In this document: piece after piece, positions 7,171 through 14,333 of the stretch | Numbering within the stretch: the stretch's first letter is position 1 | Layout: the number at the start of each line of letters is the position of its first letter | NCBI GenBank assembly: GCA_903832105.1 | Contig: CAILAO010000892.1 | Coordinates: 1-19,080 of the forward strand | Reading direction: 5' to 3' | DNA: 19,080 nt | From: an uncultured Pseudomonadota bacterium | GTDB lineage: Bacteria; Bdellovibrionota_B; Oligoflexia; Oligoflexales; CAILAO01 | Made by a program: the position numbers and the translations under genes | The notes under the pieces: generated by a model | Seen by the model: only the letters and a program-made list of their open reading frames with translations | What the model was told of the DNA's origin: nothing | The model's database searches: none

Positions 7171-8034
7171 TTACCAATCCTTTCCATTGTGATCATGGAC
7201 GCGCTTTTCGGCTTTCAATTGGTAGCGCGGAACCTTTTCATCGATGCTGCGGAGGAGTTTTTCAGCTTCTGCTTTGTTCATCGGCTGATTTTGCTGCTGC
7301 CGTTGGTCTTCTTGACTATTTTGGGCAGCAGGCTCTTGCTGCGACTTTTGCTCATCCGCGTTTTGTTCCTTATTTTCTTTCTGATTATTTTGCTGAGCCT
7401 TTTGCTCCTCTTCTTTATTTTGATCTTGCTTCTGATCCTGGTTTTGCTGCTGGTCTTTTTGATCTTGCTTCTGATCCCGGTTTTGCTGCTGGTCTTTTTG
7501 ATCTTGCTTCTGATCCTGGTTTTGCTGCTGGTCTTTTTGATCTTGCTTTTGTTTTTGATCGTTTTTGTCGCTTTTCTTCTGATCTTGTTTTTGTTTTTTC
7601 TCTTCAAGCTTCTTTTTTACCCATTCAAGGTTTTCGCGCGCTTCATGGTCTTTAGGATTGGCGCTAAGAAGTTTTTCGTAAGACTTTGCCGCATCTTCAA
7701 GTTCCCCCAAAGCTACCTGTGTATTAGCTAAGTTGAAAAGCGATTTGAGACTAAGCACAGAATTTTCTGAACCAGCCGACTTTGAAAATCCTTCTTTTGC
7801 GGATTTGTAGTCACCCTGTTTATATTGGCTTACGGCGCGGTTATAGGCATATTGGAGATTATCGGGATGATCAACTTCAGCTTCAAGAAACCCCTTTGCG
7901 GCGTCCTCATACTGTCCTTTTTCGTAGGCTTCGTATGCCTCTTTAACCGATTTCGCATGAGCAGAGGAAGACCCAAGGCTAAAAACCAAGAATGAAGCCG
8001 TTGACATCGCTGCAAAGGTCACTAGCCGACTCAT
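7171..8034 (-). CDS. batC: BatC: TPR protein with long Gln/Lys/Asp-rich repeat tail
   Basis: This 287-residue exported protein has a signal peptide with a likely cut after AHA (residue 27). TPR repeats follow at about 30-150 (AYEAYEKGQYEDAAKGFLEA and two more). Then comes a highly charged, Gln-rich, low-complexity region at about 150-250 and a short conserved end (AEKLLRSIDEKVPRYQLK). BatC proteins commonly have a charged low-complexity tail before such an end. Within it the 13-residue unit QNQDQKQDQKDQQ is tandemly repeated three times. The ATG overlaps the batB stop (ATGA), and AGGAGG lies about 11 bp upstream. It is presumed to be a periplasmic scaffold for BatB, BatD and BatE. Confidence 0.85.
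   Translation of the reverse strand: MSRLVTFAAMSTASFLVFSLGSSSAHAKSVKEAYEAYEKGQYEDAAKGFLEAEVDHPDNLQYAYNRAVSQYKQGDYKSAKEGFSKSAGSENSVLSLKSLFNLANTQVALGELEDAAKSYEKLLSANPKDHEARENLEWVKKKLEEKKQKQDQKKSDKNDQKQKQDQKDQQQNQDQKQDQKDQQQNRDQKQDQKDQQQNQDQKQDQNKEEEQKAQQNNQKENKEQNADEQKSQQEPAAQNSQEDQRQQQNQPMNKAEAEKLLRSIDEKVPRYQLKAEKRVHDHNGKDW
7422..7538 (-). repeat. Three tandem 39-bp repeats inside batC
   Basis: Units occupy 7422-7460, 7461-7499 and 7500-7538. Units 1 and 3 are identical, and unit 2 differs at one base, changing Gln to Arg. A decayed fourth unit starts at 7539. Each unit encodes 13 residues, so copy-number change keeps the frame. Near-identity at DNA level points to recent expansion or ongoing slippage. 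Confidence 0.95.
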
Positions 8035-9056
8035 GCCCTCTTCGCCCTCCTGAAATCGAGACTAAAGAATTCTACCAGCAATAATAGTAAAGCCGCAAAG
8101 ACAAACCACTGATATCGCTCATGCCAGAGCTTCTGTCTCGTCGACTCAAACTCATGCTCCTCTGTTTTCCCCTTGAGACTCTCGCGATAAATTTTTTCTA
8201 AGTCCATATCGCCGCTGACCGATCTGACGTATGTTCCGTCCGTGATCAGGGCGATTTCTTTCAAGACATCTTCATTAAGTTTTGTAATAACAAGATTGCC
8301 GTTCTTGTCTTTTTTAAATCCGCCAGAGACCTCTGGAATGGGCGCACCGTCCGTCTGTCCGATGCCAATCGTAAAAATCTTAATGCCCTTTTCTTTCGCC
8401 TTTTTTGCAGCCTCGACGGGTGAAGAATCCTGATCTTCTCCATCCGTAATGATGATGAGTGCACGCCCCGCAGAAGAATCGGGGCTTCCTTGGGCGAGGC
8501 TCTTGGTGGCGAGTTCGATGGCGTCTGTCAGGGCTGTTCCCGGTACCGGAATAAGATCAGGATCAATGTAATCAAGAAACATTTTAACAGCGGCATAATC
8601 CGTTGTAAGGGGGCACTGAACAAATCCGACTCCGGCGAAAGCGAGAAGACCGACGCGGTCTCCGTCGAGCATCCCCAGAAGATCTGAAATTTTGCGCTTG
8701 GCCCGTTCAAGGCGACTGGGCTGAATGTCTGCAGCGAGCATGCTTTGAGAAACATCAACTGCGATGACAATATCAACACCTTTTTGACGAACTTCAGCCC
8801 AATCAAAGCCAATGCGGGGTCTTGCGAGTGCAAAAACAACCAGACCTATAGCTAGGACGACTAAGCTAGCCTTAAGCCAAAAACGCCCTCCAGTGATTGA
8901 AGGAAACAGATCCTTAAAGTTAGCCTGATCGGAAAAGCGAAGGAGAACAGCGCGTTTCGCTCGATATCGCATATAATAGACAGCCGCAGCTCCCAACATC
9001 AGCCAAAGCCAGATCAAGTAGCGTGCATCTAAGATGTCGATCGTTGTTTGGTCCAT
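8031..9056 (-). CDS. batB: BatB: membrane-anchored VWA-domain protein
   Basis: This 341-residue protein has two N-terminal membrane segments (about 12-28 and 60-78), a von Willebrand factor A domain (about 92-300) and a C-terminal helix near 315-330. The MIDAS metal site is intact: Asp101-x-Ser103-x-Ser105 (DVSQS), the Thr of GTALTD, and the Asp of IITDGED. This arrangement of VWA between membrane anchors is typical of BatA and BatB. The start codon overlaps the batA stop by 1 base (TAATG-type) and the stop overlaps the batC start, so translation is coupled along the operon. It is predicted to pair with BatA and bind ligand or partner proteins through the metal site. Confidence 0.9.
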   Translation of the reverse strand: MDQTTIDILDARYLIWLWLMLGAAAVYYMRYRAKRAVLLRFSDQANFKDLFPSITGGRFWLKASLVVLAIGLVVFALARPRIGFDWAEVRQKGVDIVIAVDVSQSMLAADIQPSRLERAKRKISDLLGMLDGDRVGLLAFAGVGFVQCPLTTDYAAVKMFLDYIDPDLIPVPGTALTDAIELATKSLAQGSPDSSAGRALIIITDGEDQDSSPVEAAKKAKEKGIKIFTIGIGQTDGAPIPEVSGGFKKDKNGNLVITKLNEDVLKEIALITDGTYVRSVSGDMDLEKIYRESLKGKTEEHEFESTRQKLWHERYQWFVFAALLLLLVEFFSLDFRRAKRA

Positions 9057-10039
9057 TAAGGGGCTCTCCTAAGTCTCGTCAGTCCCAGAAGGATCTCAAT
9101 CATCAGAAGGAAAAGCGCCGGCCATAAAAAGATCGCAAACTTTTCCTCATAATCCCGATAGATTTTGGTTTCGACCTTGGTTTTTTCGAGCTTATCGATT
9201 GTTTCATAGACTTTGACCAAAGTCTCCGTGTCAGTCGCAAAAAAGTATTTTCCTCCCGTGGCGTTTGCAATGTTCTTAAGTGTGGCTTCGTCCATGGGAA
9301 TTTCGACATAGTCAAACCATCCGGGAGCCGTCTGGATAGGGACTTTGCCACTGCTTCCGACACCAATCGTATATATTTTTATTCCAAGCGTTTTGGCGGC
9401 GTTTGCTGCAACGAGGGGTTCTACGTGACCTGTATTGCTTTCACCATCGGTAAGAAGGATCACGATTTTTGACTTTGCCTTAAGGTCTTTGACCCGCTTC
9501 GAAGCTGCCATAATCGCATCGCCGATCGCAGTTTTATCTCCGGCCATACCGACTTGCGTTGCTTGGAGAAAGTATAAAAGAACGTCATGGTCGAGCGTTA
9601 GAGGAGCTTGAACAAATGCCTCTGATCCAAAAACGACCATGCCGATGCGATCGTCCGGACGATTCTTGATGAATTCAGTGATGACGTTTTTAATGACGTC
9701 AAGTCTTGTACGCCTTTCTCCACCCAGAAGAAAATCCATCGCTTTCATACTTCCCGACGTGTCAATGGCAAGAACGATATCAAGACCTTCTGAAGTTTTT
9801 TTGACGTCAGTTTTTCCCGACTGAGGCCGCGCGAGTGCTGTTACGAGAAAAAGGATCGCGAGGATTCTCACCACGAAGAGTGCGTGGCGGAGAATGGTCC
9901 AACGTCCACTCCCCGCGCGTTTCAGTAACTTTATATTGGAGAACAATATCGAGGGACGACGATGAGGTGATCTGTAAACTAGATACATTGGAATTAAAAT
10001 GAGTAGTAAGATAAAAAACTCGGGGGAGGCAAAACTCAT
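9056..10039 (-). CDS. batA: BatA: membrane-anchored VWA-domain protein
   Basis: This 327-residue protein has the same layout as BatB: membrane segments at about 7-22 and 52-70, a VWA domain (about 85-290) and a C-terminal membrane helix (about 303-320). MIDAS residues are complete: Asp93-x-Ser95-x-Ser97 (DTSGS), the Thr of GDKTAIGD, and the Asp of LLTDGES. Its ATG overlaps the stop of the DUF4381-like gene (ATGA at 10036-10039) and its own stop overlaps batB by 1 base. Assignment as BatA rather than BatB follows its position directly after the DUF58/DUF4381 genes, the common order in Bat operons. The two proteins are paralogues. Confidence 0.88.
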   Translation of the reverse strand: MSFASPEFFILLLILIPMYLVYRSPHRRPSILFSNIKLLKRAGSGRWTILRHALFVVRILAILFLVTALARPQSGKTDVKKTSEGLDIVLAIDTSGSMKAMDFLLGGERRTRLDVIKNVITEFIKNRPDDRIGMVVFGSEAFVQAPLTLDHDVLLYFLQATQVGMAGDKTAIGDAIMAASKRVKDLKAKSKIVILLTDGESNTGHVEPLVAANAAKTLGIKIYTIGVGSSGKVPIQTAPGWFDYVEIPMDEATLKNIANATGGKYFFATDTETLVKVYETIDKLEKTKVETKIYRDYEEKFAIFLWPALFLLMIEILLGLTRLRRAP

Positions 10040-10683
10040 GAGACACCTCCCACATCAAGATTACGCGGCATGAGTTGTTTCATCCAAGAAAGAGCTTTTT
10101 CATGCCACGTCTTGGCTTCAGTGAGATCGGATTCTTCTCCCGCAAACTTGATAAGATCTGAACGTTCGAGAAATTTTAATACATCGTTTAGTTCGTCTGA
10201 TGGCAGCGAAACATATTGTTTAAGGGGCTTTCTAATTTCCTGGAACGTCTGATCGGTCGCTGGGAATTTGAAGCGAAGTTCGATGAATTGACGGAACAGA
10301 AGGCTTAGCTTGAAAAAATATTCTTTTTGAGCTTTACGGTCGAAGGGCGAAGAAGGTGAAAGTTTCATGAGTTCGTTTGAAAGATCGTTTAAAAGTTCCA
10401 TGAGTGTTTTTGGCGGAGGAGCATCTTTGGTGTTGGGGCCTCTGCGATAGCGTTGATAGCGTTTATAAAGCCAGATAACAAGTGCAATGAGAATGACCGC
10501 GAGAAGGGCGCCTAGTAGCCAGTCAATCCAGTAGCCCGTATAGGGGATGAGTTCTCGAATATCGTAGGGCAATTTATCGCCCAATGCATCAAGGGCGCCA
10601 GGAGCAGCTGGGGCTCCGGGAGCGCCGGTGATCCCTGAGATCCCCGAATTTGGCAATGTTGGTGTGTTCGTGGGGGTACTCAC
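10036..10683 (-). CDS. DUF4381-like single-pass membrane protein of the Bat operon
   Basis: The product has 215 residues and starts at GTG (10683), 4 bp after the DUF58 stop. The N-terminus is a Gly/Ala/Pro-rich stretch (GAPGAPAAPGA at 20-30), followed by DIRELIPYTGYWIDW before a single membrane helix (about 53-73). A basic cytoplasmic face (KRYQRYRR) and a helical domain of about 120 residues follow. The short motif before the helix and the gene position between DUF58 and batA fit the DUF4381 family found in MoxR/Bat operons. It probably links the cytosolic MoxR/DUF58 pair to the membrane VWA proteins, which is an inference. The start is uncertain, as AGGGAG lies 12 bp upstream, farther than usual. 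Confidence 0.7.
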   Translation of the reverse strand: MSTPTNTPTLPNSGISGITGAPGAPAAPGALDALGDKLPYDIRELIPYTGYWIDWLLGALLAVILIALVIWLYKRYQRYRRGPNTKDAPPPKTLMELLNDLSNELMKLSPSSPFDRKAQKEYFFKLSLLFRQFIELRFKFPATDQTFQEIRKPLKQYVSLPSDELNDVLKFLERSDLIKFAGEESDLTEAKTWHEKALSWMKQLMPRNLDVGGVS

Positions 10684-10687
10684 TTGT

Positions 10688-11620
10688 CTACTTCACTCCC
10701 TTATGACTAACTTTTAGCCTACGGTTTCGCTCTCTTAAAAAAGTGATCAGAGGACTTACAACCTGATCATCGCCCGTACCGATCGTGAAATGTCCAATCT
10801 TGCAACGCTTAAAAAGCTCGCGTTCTTCTTTCTTGTCGTTATTATGCGTGTTCTTAAAAAGAGTTCGCACGCTTTCATCAGAGGTATCAAGAATAAACCT
10901 CTCGCCTGTTTCGCTGTCTTCAAATTCAGCAAAGCCGATCGGAACAAGTTCCAACTCGCGACGATCTTCGACGCGAACGCAAACGACATCGTGACGATTT
11001 GCGGCGAGTCTTAATGTTTTCTCAAAATGATCGGTGAAAAAGTCCGAGATTAGAAAGCAGGTGCTCTTTCGCTTTGTTACTTTCAGCATGTAATCAAGGA
11101 CGGAATTAAGGTCCGTGACGGTGCCTGGTTGACCCGGTTCACGGTGAAATTCTTTTTTAGGTTCGTGCGTTAAAACCTCTCTGATAATACGCCAAATGTG
11201 GGCGCGGCCCTTCTTTGGCGGAATATAAAGTTCGACTTCGTTTGAGAATATAATGAGTCCTACTTTGTCATGGCTTTTAATAGCGAGAAAAGCGAGCACA
11301 GCGGCCAGTTCCGCGGCAACTTCACGCTTTGAGCGGCCGGTTGTGCCGAAGATTTGAGAGGGGCTGACATCGACCATGAGGATGAGGGTCATTTCGCGTT
11401 CTTCTCTAAAAACTTTCACGAAAGGATGACTCATTCTCGCCGTGACGTTCCAATCGATCGTCCTGACGTCGTCCCCCGGTAAATATTCGCGGACTTCATC
11501 AAACTCGATACCGACACCCTTGAAGACGCTGCTATATTCGCCCGCCAAGATTTCGGTCGCTTGATAACCAGCTTTAAGCTGGATGTGCTTAATTTTTTTG
11601 ATCAGTTCCGGAGATAACAT
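10688..11620 (-). CDS. DUF58-family VWA-like protein partnered with MoxR
   Basis: This 310-residue soluble protein has no membrane segment. The DUF58 signature is clear: GVGIEFDEVREYLPGDDVRT at about 35-54, then IDWNVTAR, then a VWA-like fold beginning LMVDVSPS (Asp84-x-Ser86-x-Ser88). DUF58 proteins are the usual companions of MoxR ATPases and carry a degenerate or intact VWA domain that binds partners. The gene follows moxR by 37 bp. AGGAG lies about 12 bp before the ATG, and a second AGGAG lies further up. The expected role is an adaptor between the ATPase and the membrane Bat proteins. Confidence 0.88.
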   Translation of the reverse strand: MLSPELIKKIKHIQLKAGYQATEILAGEYSSVFKGVGIEFDEVREYLPGDDVRTIDWNVTARMSHPFVKVFREEREMTLILMVDVSPSQIFGTTGRSKREVAAELAAVLAFLAIKSHDKVGLIIFSNEVELYIPPKKGRAHIWRIIREVLTHEPKKEFHREPGQPGTVTDLNSVLDYMLKVTKRKSTCFLISDFFTDHFEKTLRLAANRHDVVCVRVEDRRELELVPIGFAEFEDSETGERFILDTSDESVRTLFKNTHNNDKKEERELFKRCKIGHFTIGTGDDQVVSPLITFLRERNRRLKVSHKGVK

Positions 11621-11657
11621 GGTGCTTCAAGTCTCCTTTTGCACTCCTTTTACGTGA

Positions 11658-12656
11658 TTAAGGTACATCGACACCTTCAAAAATACGGCGAACGATGTCA
11701 TCTGTTGTCACGTTTTCAGCCTCAGCCTCGTAAGTTGGAATGATCCGATGACGAAGAACATCGAGACCCACGTCCTTGACGTCTTGCGGTGTCACAAAGC
11801 TTCGTCCCTGCATCAGGGCGTTGATGCGGGCGGCCTTTTCGAGGTTAATCGATGCTCTTGGACTTGCGCCGACTTCAATCAGAGGGGAGAGGTCCTTAAA
11901 TCCCGAGTCTGTGGGACTTCGCGTCGCGAAGACAATTTGTACAATGTAGTGCCTGATTTTTTCGGCGACATGAATCTGGTTTGAGAGCTCACGCATACGC
12001 TTGATATCGGTTTTTTCGAGCACCCTTTCGAGAACGATCTCACGTCCCGTTGCCATGCGATTCACGATTTCGACCTCTTCATCACGCGAGCAGTAGCCGA
12101 TGTTGACTTTAAAAAGAAAGCGGTCAATTTGCGCTTCCGGCAAGGGGTAAGTTCCTTCATGTTCAATCGGGTTTTGAGTTGCCATGACAAGAAACGGTTC
12201 CTCAAGAGCGAACGTTGAATCGCCAAGAGTGACCTGGCGCTCCTGCATAGCTTCGAGGAGAGCTGATTGCACTTTTGCGGGGGCGCGGTTGATTTCGTCG
12301 GCGAGCAGGAGATTCGTAAAGACAGGTCCTTTTTTAACCGAGAAGGTTCCTGCTTTCGGATCATAAATTTGTGTGCCGATCACGTCGGCTGGTAAAAGAT
12401 CGGGCGTAAACTGAACTCTCTTGAATTTAAGCGACGTGACTTCTCCTAAAGCTTTGATGAAACTTGTCTTAGCCAATCCAGGTAGCCCCTCAATGAGAAC
12501 GTGCCCTTCACCGATCAGAGCCATCATCAAACGCTCGGCGACATGTTTTTGCCCCACAAGACGTTTACCGATTTCCCCAAAAACCCTGGTGATGGTTTGA
12601 TGTTCCGCTTGCAGGGTATGTTCCAGTTTTTCACGCGAAAATTCTTTCGATTCCAT
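11658..12656 (-). CDS. MoxR-family AAA+ ATPase
   Basis: This is the first gene of the Bat operon, 332 residues. It has Walker A GLPGLAKT (57-64), Walker B LLLADE (116-121), sensor-1 ATQNPIEHEGTYPLPEAQ (159-176) and an arginine-bearing QIDRFLF. Together these define MoxR ATPases, which use ATP to remodel or mature VWA-containing partners. Length is typical of the family. GAGGA lies 5 bp before the ATG, a strong start. The immediate neighbours (DUF58, DUF4381-like, BatA and BatB) are the expected clients. Often annotated as a magnesium-chelatase-like or 'BatA-associated' MoxR, it should not be mistaken for a chelatase. Confidence 0.93.
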   Translation of the reverse strand: MESKEFSREKLEHTLQAEHQTITRVFGEIGKRLVGQKHVAERLMMALIGEGHVLIEGLPGLAKTSFIKALGEVTSLKFKRVQFTPDLLPADVIGTQIYDPKAGTFSVKKGPVFTNLLLADEINRAPAKVQSALLEAMQERQVTLGDSTFALEEPFLVMATQNPIEHEGTYPLPEAQIDRFLFKVNIGYCSRDEEVEIVNRMATGREIVLERVLEKTDIKRMRELSNQIHVAEKIRHYIVQIVFATRSPTDSGFKDLSPLIEVGASPRASINLEKAARINALMQGRSFVTPQDVKDVGLDVLRHRIIPTYEAEAENVTTDDIVRRIFEGVDVP

Positions 12657-12719
12657 AGTGATCCTCGTTTGATTAGTCTTGAGAAAACATCTGCGACTAC
12701 CAATAGTTATAACAAATTG

Positions 12720-12747
12720 ATTCTAAGAAGACGGTAAGAAATTGCAA
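12720..12747 (-). promoter_or_regulatory. Candidate sigma-70 promoter of the moxR-bat operon
   Basis: On the minus strand, TTGCAA (12747-12742) is followed after 16 bp by TAGAAT (12725-12720), a five-of-six -10 match. It lies about 64 bp before the moxR ATG. A second AT-rich box (TATAAC) occurs nearer the gene without a good -35. This is the only reasonable promoter for the eight-gene operon, and the evidence is motif only. Confidence 0.35.
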
Positions 12748-12892
12748 GAGGAGAGATGAAACGCGAAGAACGATAGTAAGAAAAAACTAAGAATTCAGTA
12801 CTGTCTCCTTATTGTCGGCAAACTTGAAATGTAATTCTGCACGCATTTCTTGAATAAAACGACCATAACGACAGGAAAAGGTGAAGAAAATC

Positions 12893-12922
12893 AAAGGGGG
12901 TCATGCTCTTGGCCCCCTTTTT
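12893..12922 (+). terminator. Hairpin with T-run upstream of the kinase gene (terminator-like)
   Basis: AAAGGGGG (12893-12900) pairs with CCCCCTTT (12913-12920), leaving a 12-base loop and ending in a T-run to 12922. This is the form of an intrinsic terminator on the plus strand, yet no plus-strand protein gene lies upstream: 12657-12892 holds only the divergent moxR promoter region. It could end a short non-coding RNA or act as a leader attenuator. It overlaps the sigma-54 element described separately, so one of the two readings may be accidental. Confidence 0.45.
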
Positions 12923-12925
12923 GCT
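12909..12925 (+). promoter_or_regulatory. Sigma-54 (-24/-12) promoter of the kinase-regulator operon
   Basis: TTGGCCCCCTTTTTGCT matches the RpoN consensus TTGGCACGNNNNTTGCT except at two positions. The invariant GG (12911-12912) and GC (12923-12924) are exactly 10 bp apart. Transcription would begin near 12936, about 36 bases before the kinase ATG. The operon encodes a sigma-54 activator, so autoregulation is plausible. The 11 bases TTTTTGCTTCT recur almost unchanged in the second sigma-54 element at 15811. Confidence 0.6.
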
Positions 12926-12971
12926 TCTACTATTCCTTCTCAGTTGGTACTAAAAGTGGTATACGGATTGC

Positions 12972-14333
12972 ATGATGAAGACCTATAAAAAGGCTACTTT
13001 GACTTTTAAAGACAGTTCAACGCCTGGTGAAAAAATGAGCACCACGACTCGATTTCTCCTCATTTCGGCATTTCTCATCGCGGTTACATCCGCTATCTGC
13101 GCCTATCGTATCATTTTCTTTGAAGGAAACCCCGTTAGCCATTTTCTGTTTCTACCTATTTTGTTCATCATTCTATGGTGGATACGAAGAACCACTAATG
13201 AGTTGGTTATCGACAAACAGGCATTAACCGAACGATGTAAGGAATTGACCTGTCTTTTTGGCATCGCGAAGGTCATTGGAGACCCCGATGGATCTTTAAG
13301 TGAAATTCTTCAGAGTATTGTTGAATATCTCCCCCCAGCGTTCCAATATCCGAACTATGCTTCCGCACGTATCACCCTTGATGATCGGATATTTGAGACA
13401 CCCAACTGTAAACCTCAGGTGAAGAGGCTTGGAATTGATATTATAATTCAGGGTCAGTCTCGCGGCACCATTGAGATTTTCTACAATGATGTGACAAAAA
13501 ATCTTCCTAAAGTCAGCTTCCTTAAAGAAGAACTTAATCTTCTGCAAACCATTGCTAATCAGCTTGCTCCAATCATCGTCAAGAAAGAAGATGAAGAAGA
13601 AAAGATGAAGCTTCAGGGCCAGCTCAGACACGCAGATCGTCTTGCCACGATTGGTCAACTTGCCGCAGGCGTGGCTCATGAGCTAAACGAACCGCTTGGT
13701 AACATATTAGGGTTCGCACAACTCGCTCAAAAGACCGAAAACCTTTCCACCCAAGTTTTTAAGGACCTTGAAAGCATCGTCACGGCTTCATTACATGCAA
13801 GAGAAGTTATTAAAAAGCTAATGCTCTTCAGTCGCCAGATGCCCCCCCAGGAAGCAAGAGTCAATTTGAACAGGCTCATTGAAGAAGGGTTGTACTTCAT
13901 CGAATCTCGCTGCGCAAAATCTGGAATCGAGATGATTCGCCTGCTTGGAAGCAACGTCCCGGAGATTATTGCGGACCCATCGCAACTGTATCAAGTTATC
14001 GTAAATCTGGTCGTTAACGCGGAGCAAGCTATCCCACGCGGAGGACGTATCACAATTGAAACAACTGCCGATACTAAATTTCTTTATCTAACGATCAAAG
14101 ACACCGGAATCGGTATGTCGCACGAAATCATGGCCCATATTTTTGTGCCTTTCTTTACGACTAAAGATGTGAACCAGGGAACAGGTTTAGGTTTGGCGGT
14201 GGTTCATGGTATTGTCACGGCCCACGGGGGAACGATCTCAGTAGAGAGCGAACCCAATCGAGGCACAACCTTCACTGTTAAATTACCCCTCACTAAAGAT
14301 ACTAAAGATTCTAAGAGTCAGGAGGTCAACTGA
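12972..14333 (+). CDS. Membrane GAF-domain sensor histidine kinase
   Basis: This 453-residue kinase has two membrane segments (about 27-49 and 57-71) with a very short periplasmic loop, so it probably senses from within the membrane or cytoplasm. A GAF-like domain (about 90-203) and a coiled linker (204-220) precede the HisKA domain with phospho-acceptor His236 in AAGVAHELNEPLG. The HATPase domain has N-box VNLVVNAEQA (344-353), G1 DTGIGM (377-382), F-box FVPFFTTK and G2 GTGLGLAVV. All catalytic motifs are present. The start is uncertain: the ATG at 12972 has no good ribosome site, and Met22 at 13035 follows GGTGAAAAA and would still include both membrane segments. It is translationally coupled to the response regulator, and a sigma-54 promoter precedes it. 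Confidence 0.9.
   Translation: MMKTYKKATLTFKDSSTPGEKMSTTTRFLLISAFLIAVTSAICAYRIIFFEGNPVSHFLFLPILFIILWWIRRTTNELVIDKQALTERCKELTCLFGIAKVIGDPDGSLSEILQSIVEYLPPAFQYPNYASARITLDDRIFETPNCKPQVKRLGIDIIIQGQSRGTIEIFYNDVTKNLPKVSFLKEELNLLQTIANQLAPIIVKKEDEEEKMKLQGQLRHADRLATIGQLAAGVAHELNEPLGNILGFAQLAQKTENLSTQVFKDLESIVTASLHAREVIKKLMLFSRQMPPQEARVNLNRLIEEGLYFIESRCAKSGIEMIRLLGSNVPEIIADPSQLYQVIVNLVVNAEQAIPRGGRITIETTADTKFLYLTIKDTGIGMSHEIMAHIFVPFFTTKDVNQGTGLGLAVVHGIVTAHGGTISVESEPNRGTTFTVKLPLTKDTKDSKSQEVN

Noticed and set aside
7114..7731. Long plus-strand reading frame (205 codons) opposite batC, very Leu/Phe/Val-rich like a membrane protein
   Set aside because: It is the antisense of the Gln/Lys/Asp repeat tail of batC, whose codon bias produces hydrophobic codons. 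It has no ribosome site, and the opposite strand has convincing TPR coding.
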